Source: DATJPR01 sp963752915
GTDB taxonomy: Bacteria > Bacteroidota > Ignavibacteria > UBA10030 > UBA6906
Assembly (NCBI GenBank): GCA_963752915.1
Contig: CAVVZZ010000006.1
Coordinates: 15,554-79,553 of the forward strand
DNA: 64,000 nt
Reading direction: 5' to 3'
Shown in pieces: positions 1 to 8,740 of this stretch. A model generated the notes under the pieces. That model did not search any database. It saw only the letters and a list, made by a program, of their open reading frames with translations, and was not told where the DNA came from. The position numbers and the translations under genes are program-made. Positions within the stretch are counted from its first letter, which is position 1. Each line of letters opens with the position of its first letter.

Positions 1-1008
1 ATCGTCGAGGAGAACGGTGATCTTCTCGGCGGCATCCTCGGCGTCCCGGCGGATGAACATCCCATTGTCTCCGTCGACAATGAAGTCTACCGCCCCGTTG
101 ACACGCGTTACCAGAATCGGGAGGCCTGCAGCTGCGGCTTCCACCATGGCAAGTGAAAACGCCTCGTAATAGGAGGGCATCACATAGAGGTCTGCGGCAA
201 AATACAGCCGCTCGATCCCCGTTCGCGTCGACAGAAAACGAACGCGTTCTTCCACTCCAAGCATCTTTGCCTGCCGACGAAACGGGGCCGGATCATCGTT
301 GCCCGACACGATAAGCCACAGGTCCTTTCTGTGGAGACGGCCGAGTGCTTCGAGAACGACAGGCACCCCTTTCCGCTCGAATTCATTGGCAACGATCAAA
401 AGGACATGGTCGTGCGGCGGGATGTTCTGTTCCGTCCGCACGGTCGCACGATCACCAGGCTTGCGTCCGATGTCGAACGCAGATAGATCCACGCCGTTCG
501 GAATCACACTGATTTTTCCCGCCGGCACGCCGTATTCCTCCTGTAGCTCCTGCCGGACACCAGCCGAGACGGCGATGATATGCCGGCATCGCCCTTCACG
601 GTAGAGCAGTCGTTCGTTTCGAAGACGAACCGCATCGACAATCCCGAAGTTATGAACTGACCTGCGTCTTTCCCATGGAGAACGGACAGCCATCGCCCGG
701 GCATGGCAACTATGCGCGGTCACGACATCGCCGAAGGGGACCTCCCCGTGCGTATGGACGATGTCGGGTGCAAGCTGTGCGCATGCTTGCGCGCTCGCTC
801 TCGCAAAGTGCAGCATCTCAATGAAGTGCGGCTCTGTAAACACCTGGAGTTGACGGCGGGAAAACTCCGGCGACTCTACGTCGCCCGGATACGCGTGCAA
901 GAAGTGGACTTCATGTCCGAGCCGAGCAGATCCCTCTGCGAGCGCCGCGGCCGATCGGGGGATGCCCTTCGACCGGGTGCAGTCGCTATGGACGTGGACG
1001 ATTCGCAC
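1..1008 (-). CDS. Glycosyltransferase family 4 (GT-B fold), 3' end outside the window
   Basis: At least 336 residues are readable without a stop, and the frame runs off the window edge. The N terminus (VRIVHVHSDC) has the usual GT-B start for a nucleotide-sugar transferase. The middle contains VIPNGVDLSAF, and the C-terminal half has the GT4 donor-site region MPSYYEAFSLAMVEAAAAG followed by PILVTRVNG. GT4 enzymes transfer sugars from nucleotide donors onto glycans or lipids on the cytosolic face; the acceptor cannot be deduced here. I chose the GTG at 1008 because GGAGG lies just upstream of it. The gene overlaps the end of the truncated GT39 reading frame by 23 bp, which suggests a shared transcript for envelope glycan synthesis. 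Confidence 0.85.
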   Translation of the reverse strand, partial: MRIVHVHSDCTRSKGIPRSAAALAEGSARLGHEVHFLHAYPGDVESPEFSRRQLQVFTEPHFIEMLHFARASAQACAQLAPDIVHTHGEVPFGDVVTAHSCHARAMAVRSPWERRRSVHNFGIVDAVRLRNERLLYREGRCRHIIAVSAGVRQELQEEYGVPAGKISVIPNGVDLSAFDIGRKPGDRATVRTEQNIPPHDHVLLIVANEFERKGVPVVLEALGRLHRKDLWLIVSGNDDPAPFRRQAKMLGVEERVRFLSTRTGIERLYFAADLYVMPSYYEAFSLAMVEAAAAGLPILVTRVNGAVDFIVDGDNGMFIRRDAEDAAEKITVLLDD

Positions 1009-1516
1009 TACTGTCCTCCATGACACTGTAAACGACTGGGCTGTAGGCGAACCCTCTCCTCGTCCCAATCCCGGCAGTCAGCCAGGTCCAATAGCCGGTG
1101 TCCTCGGAAGCACGCACGATAAGGTACAACGTAAGAAGGATGAGCACAAGACAAAGCGTATCCATCCTCCCCATCCTGGAATAGAGAATGAAAAGAGGAT
1201 TGACGGACACCACGCCTCCGAGAGCCATGGAGAATCCCCGCACCACCGGCAGAGAATAGCCCGCGCATTTCACGACCGCCGCAAGAGTCAGGAAATACAG
1301 CGGCGGCTGCCAGAAGACGCCCTGGTCCATTCCGACAACGATATGCGACACCAATTTCCCTTCGGAGGCAAGATTGAATGCCGGCTCGGAGAACAGCTCT
1401 TCATCGGTCTGAGGCGGAAGATAGGAGAGGAACAGGCTGCCGGCGAGGATCACATAGAGCAAGAGCGGGATGACGAGAAATGATGAAGATCGAACGCGAT
1501 CCTTCAGTGCCGTCAT
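986..1516 (-). pseudogene. Truncated ArnT/PMT-like membrane glycosyltransferase (GT39 type)
   Basis: The 176-residue frame has an N-terminal membrane segment (about residues 11-32), then PPQTDEELFSEPAFNLA, an acidic first periplasmic loop like that of GT39/PMT_2 enzymes which use polyprenyl-phosphate sugars. FWQPPLYFLTLA follows, and further hydrophobic segments run to about residue 145. Family members normally exceed 400 residues with many membrane spans. Here the sequence ends soon after TGYWTWLTAG with an unlike tail that runs into the start of the GT4 gene. The downstream two thirds therefore seem to be deleted. No clear ribosome binding site precedes the ATG at 1516. It is probably a non-functional remnant, though a small membrane protein cannot be excluded. 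Confidence 0.6.
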
Positions 1517-1627
1517 CGATGAAGTACTCGCAAGGAGGTAATGAAGATTGGTTCACATCCAGAGGCAGGCCCGGCCTCCAATATACAGCAAGCATCCTAC
1601 ACTCTCAAACACAGATCAGAGGAATCG

Positions 1628-1656
1628 TTGCATTTTCCTCGTGTTCACCGTATATT
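1628..1656 (+). promoter_or_regulatory. Putative sigma70-type promoter of tRNA-Ser
   Basis: TTGCAT (1628-1633), a 17-nt spacer and TATATT (1651-1656) precede the tRNA gene by about 40 nt, a reasonable distance for a short 5' leader. The assignment rests on spacing and similarity to consensus only. Confidence 0.5.
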
Positions 1657-1695
1657 TGTCTGGTTTTTTGAACCGCACTTGGAATTCCCTTTGTT

Positions 1696-1782
1696 GGAGA
1701 GGTGCAGGAGCGGTTGAACTGGCCACCCTGGAAAGGTGGTATACTCGTAAGGGTATCGTGGGTTCGAATCCCACCCTCTCCG
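1696..1782 (+). tRNA. tRNA-Ser (anticodon GGA)
   Basis: The 7-bp acceptor stem GGAGAGG pairs with CCTCTCC at 1775-1781, followed by the discriminator G at 1782. The anticodon stem CCACC/GGTGG closes the loop CTGGAAA, giving anticodon GGA. A long variable arm (TACTCGTAAGGGTA) marks a class II tRNA, as expected for serine. The T arm is GTGGG-TTCGAAT-CCCAC. No CCA is encoded. Confidence 0.95.
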
Positions 1783-1904
1783 CTGACGTCGTGTGCTGTT
1801 TACGTTACCGCTATGAAGTGATTCCCGCCTGCTCGGCCCAATGCGTCCTCTTGCATCCGAGTCGAGTCCTCTCTATCTTGCCTTTGTCCTCCGGGAATCG
1901 CCCC

Positions 1905-3176
1905 ATGCGCCTTTCACTCGCAATCCTCCTCTGTGCGACCATTACCGTAGCTTCTGCGCAGACTGTCCACGTCATCACCATTGATGCGACCATCAACCCC
2001 GCAATCGCAGAATACATCGGCGCTGAAATCGATGCGGCGCATCGCGACGGCGCAGAGTGCCTCATTGTTCGGCTGAACACGCCGGGCGGGCTCCTCAAGT
2101 CGACGCGCGTCATTGTTTCTTCGTTCCTGACATCGCCGATCCCCGTGATTGTCTATGTCTCGCCCGCGGGGGCGCAGGCAGCGTCCGCCGGAGTGTTTGT
2201 CACGCTCGCATCGCACATCGCCGCGATGGCGCCCGGGACGAACATCGGCGCGGCGCATCCCGTCGGGATGCAGGGATCGGAGCCGGATTCCGTCATGAAT
2301 GAAAAAGCGACGAACGACGCGGCCGCCTTCATCCGGACGATCAGTGAAAATCGCCACCGGAACGTCCACTGGGCCGAAGATGCCGTCCGAAAAAGCATTT
2401 CAATTACCGAGACCGAGGCGCTGAAAGATTCCGTCATCGACATTATTGCCCCGAGCGTCCGGGCGTTGCTCGATAGTCTCGACGGCCGGACAGTGGATCT
2501 CGGAGGAACGCATCTCGTGCTGAAAACACGGGACGCACGGATCGTCGAACGGGAAATGGGGACGAAGAATAAAATCCTCGATATCCTGAGCGATCCGAAT
2601 ATCGCCTATATCTTTTTCCTGCTTGGGGTCTTCGGTATCCTCTTCGAACTGTATAACCCGGGAGCGATCCTTCCCGGTGTCGTTGGAGTCATCTCGTTGA
2701 TTCTGGCATTCTACTCACTCCATACCTTGCCCGTGAATTATGCGGGCCTCGCACTTATGATCTTCGGCGTCATCTTGTTTATTATCGAGCTGAAAATCCC
2801 TACCCACGGCCTCCTCTCGATCGGAGGAATCATTTCGCTCTTTCTGGGCTCCGTCATGCTTATCAGCCCGGAATCTTCTTTGGACATGGTCTCCATTTCC
2901 TGGATGGTGATTCTCGGTGCGGTGGGATTCACCGCACTCTTCTTCATTTTTGCGATCGGGATGGGGGTCAAAGCACAACAACGCAAGCCGACGACCGGTC
3001 TCGAAGGCATGCTGGGAGAAGCGGGGCTCGCGCAGACCGACCTCTCACCGGATGGGACCGTTCGGGTTCGGGGTGAGTTGTGGAGCGCCATCGCGTCCGA
3101 AGGAACCATCGGCCGCGGGGATAAGGTGGTCATCACAGCTGTCGAGGGACTCCGGCTTCGGGTCCGGAAGGGCTGA
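1905..3176 (+). CDS. NfeD-family membrane-bound ClpP-class serine protease
   Basis: The 423-residue product has a signal peptide (about 1-19), then a ClpP/crotonase-like protease domain with NTPGG (58-62) and AASAG, where Ser94 aligns with the catalytic serine of the archaeal 1510-N protease, followed by APGTNIGAAHP. Lys134 in NEKATND fits the lysine of a Ser-Lys dyad. Several membrane spans (about 228-350) and a C-terminal OB-fold NfeD domain (about 360-423) follow. Family members cleave membrane-associated proteins, including the stomatin C terminus. The next gene is a stomatin homologue, the classic partner pair. The frame extends upstream through the tRNA, but the ATG at 1905 directly before the signal peptide is the sensible start. 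Confidence 0.93.
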   Translation: MRLSLAILLCATITVASAQTVHVITIDATINPAIAEYIGAEIDAAHRDGAECLIVRLNTPGGLLKSTRVIVSSFLTSPIPVIVYVSPAGAQAASAGVFVTLASHIAAMAPGTNIGAAHPVGMQGSEPDSVMNEKATNDAAAFIRTISENRHRNVHWAEDAVRKSISITETEALKDSVIDIIAPSVRALLDSLDGRTVDLGGTHLVLKTRDARIVEREMGTKNKILDILSDPNIAYIFFLLGVFGILFELYNPGAILPGVVGVISLILAFYSLHTLPVNYAGLALMIFGVILFIIELKIPTHGLLSIGGIISLFLGSVMLISPESSLDMVSISWMVILGAVGFTALFFIFAIGMGVKAQQRKPTTGLEGMLGEAGLAQTDLSPDGTVRVRGELWSAIASEGTIGRGDKVVITAVEGLRLRVRKG

Positions 3177-3243
3177 TCGCCCGCCCGGGCGCGGGAGCGC
3201 TCGCGTCCAGCGATATACTTTTTGTTCAACCATCGGAGCGACT

Positions 3244-4005
3244 ATGGAAGCGTTCAGTGTTCTCATTATTCTTGCGGTGATTTTCGGCGTCATCATCCTC
3301 TCCAATGCCGTCCGCATCCTGCCGGAGTACGAGCGTGGCGTCATCTTCCGCCTTGGACGACTGGTCGGACTCAAAGGCCCGGGAATCATCTTCCTCATAC
3401 CGATTGTCGACAGGATCACACGGGTGAGCCTGCGGACGGTGGTCATGGACATTCCGCCGCAGGACGTCATCACGCGCGATAACGTTTCAGTCAAAGTGAA
3501 TGCGGTCGTGTATTTCAGAGTCGTTGAACCGAACAAAGCGATCGTCGAGGTCGAGAACTACCTCTTCGCCACATCACAGCTCTCCCAAACGACGCTCAGA
3601 AGCATCCTTGGACAGTCTTCGCTCGACGAGCTCCTCGCCGAACGCGACAAGATCAATGCCGACCTGCAGAAGGTCATCGATCTCCATACGGAACCCTGGG
3701 GGATCAAGATCTCGAATGTCGAAGTGAAGCAGATCGACCTGCCGGTCGAAATGCAGCGCGCAATGGCCAAGCAAGCGGAGGCCGAACGGGAACGACGTGC
3801 GAAGATCATCCACGCTGAAGGGGAGTTCCAGGCAAGCCAGAAACTGGCCGATGCATCGACGATCATTGAGCAGCATCCAATGGCATTGCAGCTCCGGTAT
3901 CTTCAAACGCTGACGGAAATCGCATCCGAGAAGAACTCAACGACGATCTTCCCGATTCCCATCGACCTGATTGCACCGTTTATACAGAACTACGGGAAGA
4001 AGTAG
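3244..4005 (+). CDS. SPFH/stomatin-like membrane scaffold protein
   Basis: The 253-residue protein has one N-terminal membrane segment (about 5-22), then the SPFH/band-7 domain: RILPEYERGVIFRLGR, GIIFLIPIVDRITRV and PPQDVITRDNVSVKVNAVV are near-consensus for slipin/stomatin. A coiled-coil segment rich in Ala, Glu and Arg (QAEAERERRAKIIHAEGE) follows and should mediate oligomerisation. It ends with IPIDLIAPF, near the site where archaeal stomatin is cleaved by its NfeD partner. It lies 67 bp after the NfeD gene and 30 bp before the polymerase gene. An upstream in-frame extension overlaps the NfeD gene and was not used. Confidence 0.93.
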   Translation: MEAFSVLIILAVIFGVIILSNAVRILPEYERGVIFRLGRLVGLKGPGIIFLIPIVDRITRVSLRTVVMDIPPQDVITRDNVSVKVNAVVYFRVVEPNKAIVEVENYLFATSQLSQTTLRSILGQSSLDELLAERDKINADLQKVIDLHTEPWGIKISNVEVKQIDLPVEMQRAMAKQAEAERERRAKIIHAEGEFQASQKLADASTIIEQHPMALQLRYLQTLTEIASEKNSTTIFPIPIDLIAPFIQNYGKK

Positions 4006-4035
4006 GCGTGGGGTCCTTTGACCTTTGGTACCTCC

Positions 4036-6372
4036 ATGTCCACACTTCTTTCAGGATCAAATCCCGCCGTTCGCCTCGTAGGCCTTCACCGGCATGGTGA
4101 AGGCCTGATGAGGCTCTACTTCCGTGAGTCCTCGGGCCTCCGCGTTCAAGATGAGCGCTTTTTCCCTTTCTTCCATCTCTCCGATAGCAGCTTGCTGAAA
4201 CGCTTCGGTCGCAAGCACTGGCTCAAAGAGCTCGCCGGCAGCGGCTTTTTCCGTTTTCTCTGTGTTTTTGAGGACTGGGCCTCGATGTGGGAGGCAGTCC
4301 GCATTGTAATGGAGGAGTCGTCGCGTACGGAGTTCTCGAGAGCGTCATCCTATGCCGATGTGGAGCAACTGCACCTTCTCCCCGATCCCACGACGCAATT
4401 TCTCATGCAGAGCGGGTTTACCCTGTTCAAGGGGCTGGATTTCGACGATCTCGTGCGGATGCAACTGGACATCGAAACCTACACGTCGGGACCGCATCGG
4501 TTCAGCAACGCGCGCGTGCCGGGAGACAGGATCATCATCATTTCGCTCTCCGATAATCGCGGCTGGGAACATGTGATTGACGGACGGAGAAAGAATGAAG
4601 AGGCCATGCTCCGCGAACTCATTGAAGTCGTCCGCGAGCGCGACCCGGATATCATCGAGGGACACAATATCCTCGGCTTTGATCTCCCCTACATTATGAC
4701 CCGTTGTGGCCTGCACGGGATGACGCTCCCCATCGGGCGAGATGGAAGCGAACCCGCACTGATCGGGCGCGGCACGGGCGCCGAAGCGGAGGACGTCACG
4801 CTCGTGGAGATCGCCGGCAGACATGTGGTGGATACGTACCTGCTGGTCCAGAACTATGACGCGTCGAAACACTCCATGGAAAGCTACGGGCTGAAGTATG
4901 CCGCCCGGTTTTTCGGTCTGGCCTCGGACACACGGACGTATGTCGAAGGCGAGAAGATCACATGGTATTGGGACAATGACCCTCATACGCTTCTTGCGTA
5001 TGCGCTTGACGATGTGCGAGAGACGGGAGCACTTTCCACCCATCTGGGGGGAAGTGCGTTCTACCTATCCCGGATCGTCCCGCTGACGCTCGGGACTGTG
5101 ATTCGCGGGGGCTCCGCTGCAAAGATCGAAGCCTTGCTGCTCCGCGCTTACCTTCACGCCCGCCGGTCGCTCCCGCGTCCCGAAGCGGGAACGCAGACGA
5201 CAGGAGGATATACCGACCTCTTCCTTACCGGACTGGTCGGACCGGTCGTCCATGCGGATGTCGAGTCCCTCTACCCTGCAATCATGCTCTCCCAGCGGAT
5301 CCAGCCTTCGACGGACCACGCAGGAATCTTCCTGCAGCTCCTGGAAGAGCTTACCGCGATGCGTATCGACGCCAAACGTGCGATGCAGGGAGCGAAGGTG
5401 GAGAAGGATCGTTCCCGCCTCGATGCAGTGCAGTCGTCATTTAAGATACTGATCAATTCCTTTTACGGGTATCTCGGATACAGCCGCGCGTTGTTCAATG
5501 ACTATGCTTCGGCGGATGCCGTGACCAAGGCCGGCCAAACCATTCTCCGGTCGATGATCCTGAAGATCCGTGAAGATGGCGGAACCGTCATCGAGGTCGA
5601 CACCGACGGCGTGCTGTATCTTCCTCCCGGCGGGACGGAGTCGGAGGAGCAGGCACGCGCGCATGTCGGTTCGATTTCATCGCGGATGCCGCGGGGAATC
5701 ACCGTTGCGTACAACGGCATGTATACGAAAATGCTCAGCTATCGCAAGAAGAATTACGCTCTCCTCGAACGCGATGGCAGGATTACGATCAAAGGGTCCT
5801 CGTTGATTTCGCGAAGCATGGAGGCCTTCGGACGGAGGTTTGTCCGCGAAGCCATTGGCGCCCTGCTGAAGGAAGATATTGCATCGCTGCACGACCTGTA
5901 TCTGGATCTCTACAATACCATCGTCGCGCGGGCGCTGGATGTGCGCGATCTGGCGCGCAGCGAAGTGCTGCGCGATTCCATTCCTGTGTACGTTGACGAG
6001 GTTCGGAGCGGCAAGAGAAACAGGAGCGCGGCGTATGAAGTCGCCATCGCGAGCGGAAAGGAAGCGAAACCGGGGAGCAGAATTTCATACTACATCACCG
6101 GGTCCGACGCCAACGTCCGTGTGTTCGATAACTGCCGGTCTGTCGACGAATGGAACCCGAATTTCCCGGATGAAAACTCCGCGTTCTATCTTCAGCGCCT
6201 TGATGAGTTCGCATCAAAATTCAAGGACCTCTTCAGCCCGCAACATTTTCGCGAGGTGTTCTCTGCGGAAGGGCTCTTCCCTTTCGACCCAACGAAGGTG
6301 GCTCTCCTGGTCACCGAAGTCGGAGGAGACGCAGCGCCAGCGGACGACACGCTTCCCGAGACAATGCCGTAA
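4036..6372 (+). CDS. Family B DNA polymerase with 3'-5' exonuclease
   Basis: The 778-residue product carries all expected motifs. In the exonuclease, Exo I is LDIET (Asp145, Glu147), Exo II is GHNILGFD (Asn211, Asp216) and Exo III is YALDD (Tyr322, Asp326). In the polymerase, motif A is ADVESLYPAI (Asp408), motif B is SSFKILINSFYGYLGY (about 467-482) and motif C is VDTDG (Asp522, Asp524). A KKNY motif follows. It should be a proofreading DNA polymerase; its cellular role in this lineage (repair, bypass or accessory replication) cannot be read from sequence. I used the ATG at 4036; a TTG at 4018 adds six residues. The 30-bp gap suggests co-transcription with the stomatin gene. Confidence 0.93.
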   Translation: MSTLLSGSNPAVRLVGLHRHGEGLMRLYFRESSGLRVQDERFFPFFHLSDSSLLKRFGRKHWLKELAGSGFFRFLCVFEDWASMWEAVRIVMEESSRTEFSRASSYADVEQLHLLPDPTTQFLMQSGFTLFKGLDFDDLVRMQLDIETYTSGPHRFSNARVPGDRIIIISLSDNRGWEHVIDGRRKNEEAMLRELIEVVRERDPDIIEGHNILGFDLPYIMTRCGLHGMTLPIGRDGSEPALIGRGTGAEAEDVTLVEIAGRHVVDTYLLVQNYDASKHSMESYGLKYAARFFGLASDTRTYVEGEKITWYWDNDPHTLLAYALDDVRETGALSTHLGGSAFYLSRIVPLTLGTVIRGGSAAKIEALLLRAYLHARRSLPRPEAGTQTTGGYTDLFLTGLVGPVVHADVESLYPAIMLSQRIQPSTDHAGIFLQLLEELTAMRIDAKRAMQGAKVEKDRSRLDAVQSSFKILINSFYGYLGYSRALFNDYASADAVTKAGQTILRSMILKIREDGGTVIEVDTDGVLYLPPGGTESEEQARAHVGSISSRMPRGITVAYNGMYTKMLSYRKKNYALLERDGRITIKGSSLISRSMEAFGRRFVREAIGALLKEDIASLHDLYLDLYNTIVARALDVRDLARSEVLRDSIPVYVDEVRSGKRNRSAAYEVAIASGKEAKPGSRISYYITGSDANVRVFDNCRSVDEWNPNFPDENSAFYLQRLDEFASKFKDLFSPQHFREVFSAEGLFPFDPTKVALLVTEVGGDAAPADDTLPETMP

Positions 6373-6584
6373 CATCCCGCTGGGTCAATGATTCCACCAC
6401 CACACGCCAGGAGAATTTATTGGCGGCGCACAGATGTTCGTGCCCAATACTGTCGAGCCTGCCAGATCAGAAAAGAGACTTAGAATATCATAATTTCATT
6501 AATCTTCCGTGGAACCATTCATCCAAATTCTATCGACCCCAACCCGAAATCACGTAATTTGATTGCGTTATATCGTAGCAATGC
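6373..6584. other. Intergenic spacer after polB, no gene seen
   Basis: This AT-richer stretch carries no supported reading frame. It separates the polymerase operon from the promoter of the cold-shock gene. I see no clear terminator hairpin in it. Confidence 0.5.
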
Positions 6585-6613
6585 TTGACATTCCCTGCGA
6601 TTTTGGTTACTTT
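6585..6613 (+). promoter_or_regulatory. Putative promoter of the cold-shock gene, with a long 5' leader
   Basis: TTGACA (6585-6590), a 17-nt spacer and TACTTT (6608-6613) form a good promoter. Transcription would start near 6620 and leave a leader of about 110 nt before the ATG at 6731. A long leader is typical of cold-shock genes, whose leaders control stability and translation, but no specific RNA fold was verified. Confidence 0.55.
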
Positions 6614-6730
6614 TTCGACCGAGTTTGATACGCACTCTTGTTGGGAAGAGGAAAGTCAGTGCGTACCCGTTTCCGCCAAACAGCCAAGTTCGAAGTCCCC
6701 ATATGTTGTCCGCACTGAAGGAAATCTACG

Positions 6731-6955
6731 ATGGAGACTGGCACTGTGAAATGGTTTAACAACGCGAAGGGGTACGGTTTCATCACGAGGGCAAATGGCG
6801 AGGATCTCTTCGTGCATTTTAAGTCCATCCTCGGCGATGGCTACAAGACACTGAAGCAGGGACAGCAAGTGGAGTTTGAAGTGGAGGAAGGAGCGAAGGG
6901 GCTCCAGGCAGTGAATGTCACGAAGACTGAGGCAGAGCCGGAAAAACAGAAGTAG
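6731..6955 (+). CDS. CspA-family cold-shock protein
   Basis: The 74-residue OB-fold protein starts GTVKWFNNAKGYGFI, which contains RNP1 (KGYGFI, about 13-18), and has RNP2 as DLFVHF (25-30), both standard for single-stranded nucleic-acid binding. VEFEVEEGAKGLQAVNV completes the fold, and a short charged tail (about 65-74) follows. It acts as an RNA chaperone in the cytoplasm. GAAGGAAA sits at a suitable distance before the ATG. It appears monocistronic. Confidence 0.97.
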   Translation: METGTVKWFNNAKGYGFITRANGEDLFVHFKSILGDGYKTLKQGQQVEFEVEEGAKGLQAVNVTKTEAEPEKQK

Positions 6956-6976
6956 GTCTTCCGTTGAGGGACTTCT

Positions 6977-7038
6977 AAAGGAGGAAGAAACGAGGGCTAG
7001 CGGCGATTGGCTCCCGGGTCTTCCTCCTTTTCGTTTTT
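6977..7038 (+). terminator. Possible terminator of the cold-shock gene, overlapping the convergent gene end
   Basis: AAAGGAGGAAGA (6977-6988) is the exact inverse complement of TCTTCCTCCTTT (7019-7030), with a loop of about 30 nt and a T-rich run after it. The right arm lies inside the 3' end of the convergent mutase gene. The large loop makes this tentative. Confidence 0.4.
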
Positions 7039-7437
7039 TTCCTTCGCTTCCACCACGCGTCGGAGATATTCGACAATCGTCTGCGTCGACGTCCCCGGCG
7101 TAAACAGATCGCCGACTCCCAGCCGTTTCAGTTCCTCGATATCTTTGTCAGGAATGATTCCCCCACCGAAGAGAACGACGTCTGTCAGTCCCTCCGACTT
7201 CATCAGGGTGAGGACCTTCGGAAAGATGGTCATGTGAGCTCCGCTCAGGATCGAAACGCCGATCGCGTCGACGTCTTCCTGCATCGCTGCATGCACAATC
7301 ACTTCCGGGGTCTTTCGCAGTCCGGTGTAGATCACTTCCATTCCCGCATCACGCAGTGCCGCTGCAACCACTTTGGCTCCCCTGTCATGACCGTCAAGCC
7401 CCACCTTTGCGATGAGTACGCGGATTGGTCGTTTCAT
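6997..7437 (-). CDS. Methylmalonyl-CoA mutase C-terminal (B12-binding) subunit
   Basis: The 146-residue protein is a stand-alone cobalamin-binding domain. It has the base-off/His-on motif LDGHDRG (Asp15, His17, Gly20), then VSILSGAH and LFGGGIIP, the three hallmarks of the B12 Rossmann domain of acyl-CoA mutases. It should pair with a separate catalytic chain to interconvert succinyl-CoA and methylmalonyl-CoA; that chain is not in this window. An in-frame upstream extension overlaps the Maf gene and was rejected. The ATG overlaps the Maf stop in an ATGA junction (7434-7437), implying translational coupling. Confidence 0.92.
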   Translation of the reverse strand: MKRPIRVLIAKVGLDGHDRGAKVVAAALRDAGMEVIYTGLRKTPEVIVHAAMQEDVDAIGVSILSGAHMTIFPKVLTLMKSEGLTDVVLFGGGIIPDKDIEELKRLGVGDLFTPGTSTQTIVEYLRRVVEAKEKNEKEEDPGANRR

Positions 7438-8045
7438 TGCGCCGATTCCTTTTCTGGGATGCTCACAATGCCCATGCGGACGAGCGAGGTATAGAGCGCC
7501 GACAGGGGAAGTCCGACAACATTGTAGTAGCACCCTTCTACGCTCGTTACGAACACGGCGCCATAGTCGTCCTGGATGCCATACGCGCCGGCTTTGTCCA
7601 TGGGGGACCCCCCGCTCACATATTCCCGGATCTCCCCCTCCGGAAGTTCCCGGAAGTGCACAACGGTCTCCTCCACTCCGCTCAGCGATGCTCCCGACGG
7701 GCAGTCGACCAGCGCGAAGCCGGTGTGCACGAGGTGCGTGCGTCCGCTGAGGCGCATGAGCATGCTCGCCGCTTCATCCGGGTCCACGGGCTTCCCCAGC
7801 ATCAGACCGTCGATGGAGACGATCGTATCCGCGCCGATAACGCAGCCGTTGGCGGTGGAGCGGGCTACCGTTTTCGCTTTCTCGACGGCAAGTCGTACCG
7901 CGTTTTCCGCAGGCGACTGGTCCGCCAGAAAATCCTCTGGAATATCGCACGGAACGACAACGGGCTCGAACCCAATTTGCCGGAGCAGATGGAGGCGACG
8001 GGGCGAACGGGAAGCCAGGACCAGCGGCTTGGTGAGACGGCTCAT
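7434..8045 (-). CDS. maf: Maf-like nucleoside triphosphate pyrophosphatase
   Basis: The 203-residue product begins PLVLASRSPRRLHLLRQIGF, the Maf signature with the SxSPRR substrate loop. GADTIVSIDGLMLGKPVD and MDKAGAYGIQ follow, both conserved in the dTTP/UTP-hydrolysing YhdE subgroup. It removes pyrophosphate from non-canonical or excess nucleotides and affects septation. I used the ATG at 8045; a TTG four codons upstream is possible. It is translationally coupled to the downstream mutase subunit gene. Confidence 0.93.
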   Translation of the reverse strand: MSRLTKPLVLASRSPRRLHLLRQIGFEPVVVPCDIPEDFLADQSPAENAVRLAVEKAKTVARSTANGCVIGADTIVSIDGLMLGKPVDPDEAASMLMRLSGRTHLVHTGFALVDCPSGASLSGVEETVVHFRELPEGEIREYVSGGSPMDKAGAYGIQDDYGAVFVTSVEGCYYNVVGLPLSALYTSLVRMGIVSIPEKESAQ

Positions 8046-8123
8046 ATGCAGGAACAAAAAAGGGCGACACTTGCGTATCGCCCGATGACCGAGCGAACAA
8101 CGTTCATTACGCCTCGGGATGGT

Positions 8124-8543
8124 TCAACGGAACATCGCCTTGATGCTGCCCCAGGTACGTCGGACGCTGCTGACCTTGCTCGAGATCAGTTGGGTATAGT
8201 ATTGTTCCGCCCCAACCTGCGCGCCATTTGCGTCGACGGGCGTAATTCGATAGCGATAAAAGGATTCTGTGGTCTTGAATGCAGTTTCGTCGACGAACGC
8301 GTAGGACTGTCCGCTTCCCTTTGCGGTGAAACGATCGACGAGGGTGATGAACCCGCTCCCATCGGCGAGGGATCTCTCGATCCTGTACGCAGCGACTCCC
8401 GATTCGTTGTCACTTGTCCATCGAATCGAGACCCCGTTGGACTGCGATTCAGCGCTCAGACTTCCGTCACGGATAACGCCGGAAAAGGCAACTCCTCCAA
8501 GAACAACCAGCAAAAGAGCGACACCGGAAATGCGTGGTACCAT
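8124..8543 (-). CDS. Small secreted fibronectin type III-like protein
   Basis: The 139-residue product has a signal peptide (about 1-27, MVPRISGVALLLVV) and one Ig/FnIII-like beta-sandwich: VSIRWTSDNESGVAAYRIER near residues 40-62 and FYRYRITPVDANG later, a pattern typical of FnIII strands. No catalytic motif or T9SS tail is visible. It probably acts in the envelope as a binding or spacer protein; its function is unknown. Transcription would run towards the Maf gene. The chosen ATG is the one at the signal peptide; the reading frame is open further upstream. Confidence 0.65.
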   Translation of the reverse strand: MVPRISGVALLLVVLGGVAFSGVIRDGSLSAESQSNGVSIRWTSDNESGVAAYRIERSLADGSGFITLVDRFTAKGSGQSYAFVDETAFKTTESFYRYRITPVDANGAQVGAEQYYTQLISSKVSSVRRTWGSIKAMFR

Positions 8544-8657
8544 TGCTGTTGCTTTCCAAGAATGACGGCGGAATATAACCTTCGCCGATAAGAAAATCAA
8601 TCTCACTTCAGGCAGAAAGTGAAACACCTTCTGCCCACCGGACGCACAAAAACTAAC

Positions 8658-8725
8658 TCACCCTTCGACCGTTCGACAAGCTCACGGTCGAACCCTGAGG
8701 GAACTCGAAGGGTTCGACTCCTCGC
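8658..8725. repeat. Nested palindromic intergenic repeat containing TTCGACAAGCTC
   Basis: TTCGACCG and CGGTCGAA form an inner stem around TTCGACAAGCTC. An outer pair ACCCTTCGA ... CGAAGGGT surrounds it. Repeats with the core CTTCGACAAGCTCA are scattered in many bacterial genomes. It carries no reading frame of its own. Confidence 0.6.
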
Positions 8726-8740
8726 CGACAAAAAGGATTG

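Noticed and set aside
1548..1904. In-frame 119-codon extension of the NfeD gene
   Set aside because: It runs through the tRNA-Ser gene and has no protein-like content; the signal peptide starts at 1905.
2917..3243. Long N-terminal extension of the stomatin gene
   Set aside because: It overlaps the NfeD 3' end in another frame and is Arg/Ser-rich out-of-frame text; the membrane anchor begins at 3244.
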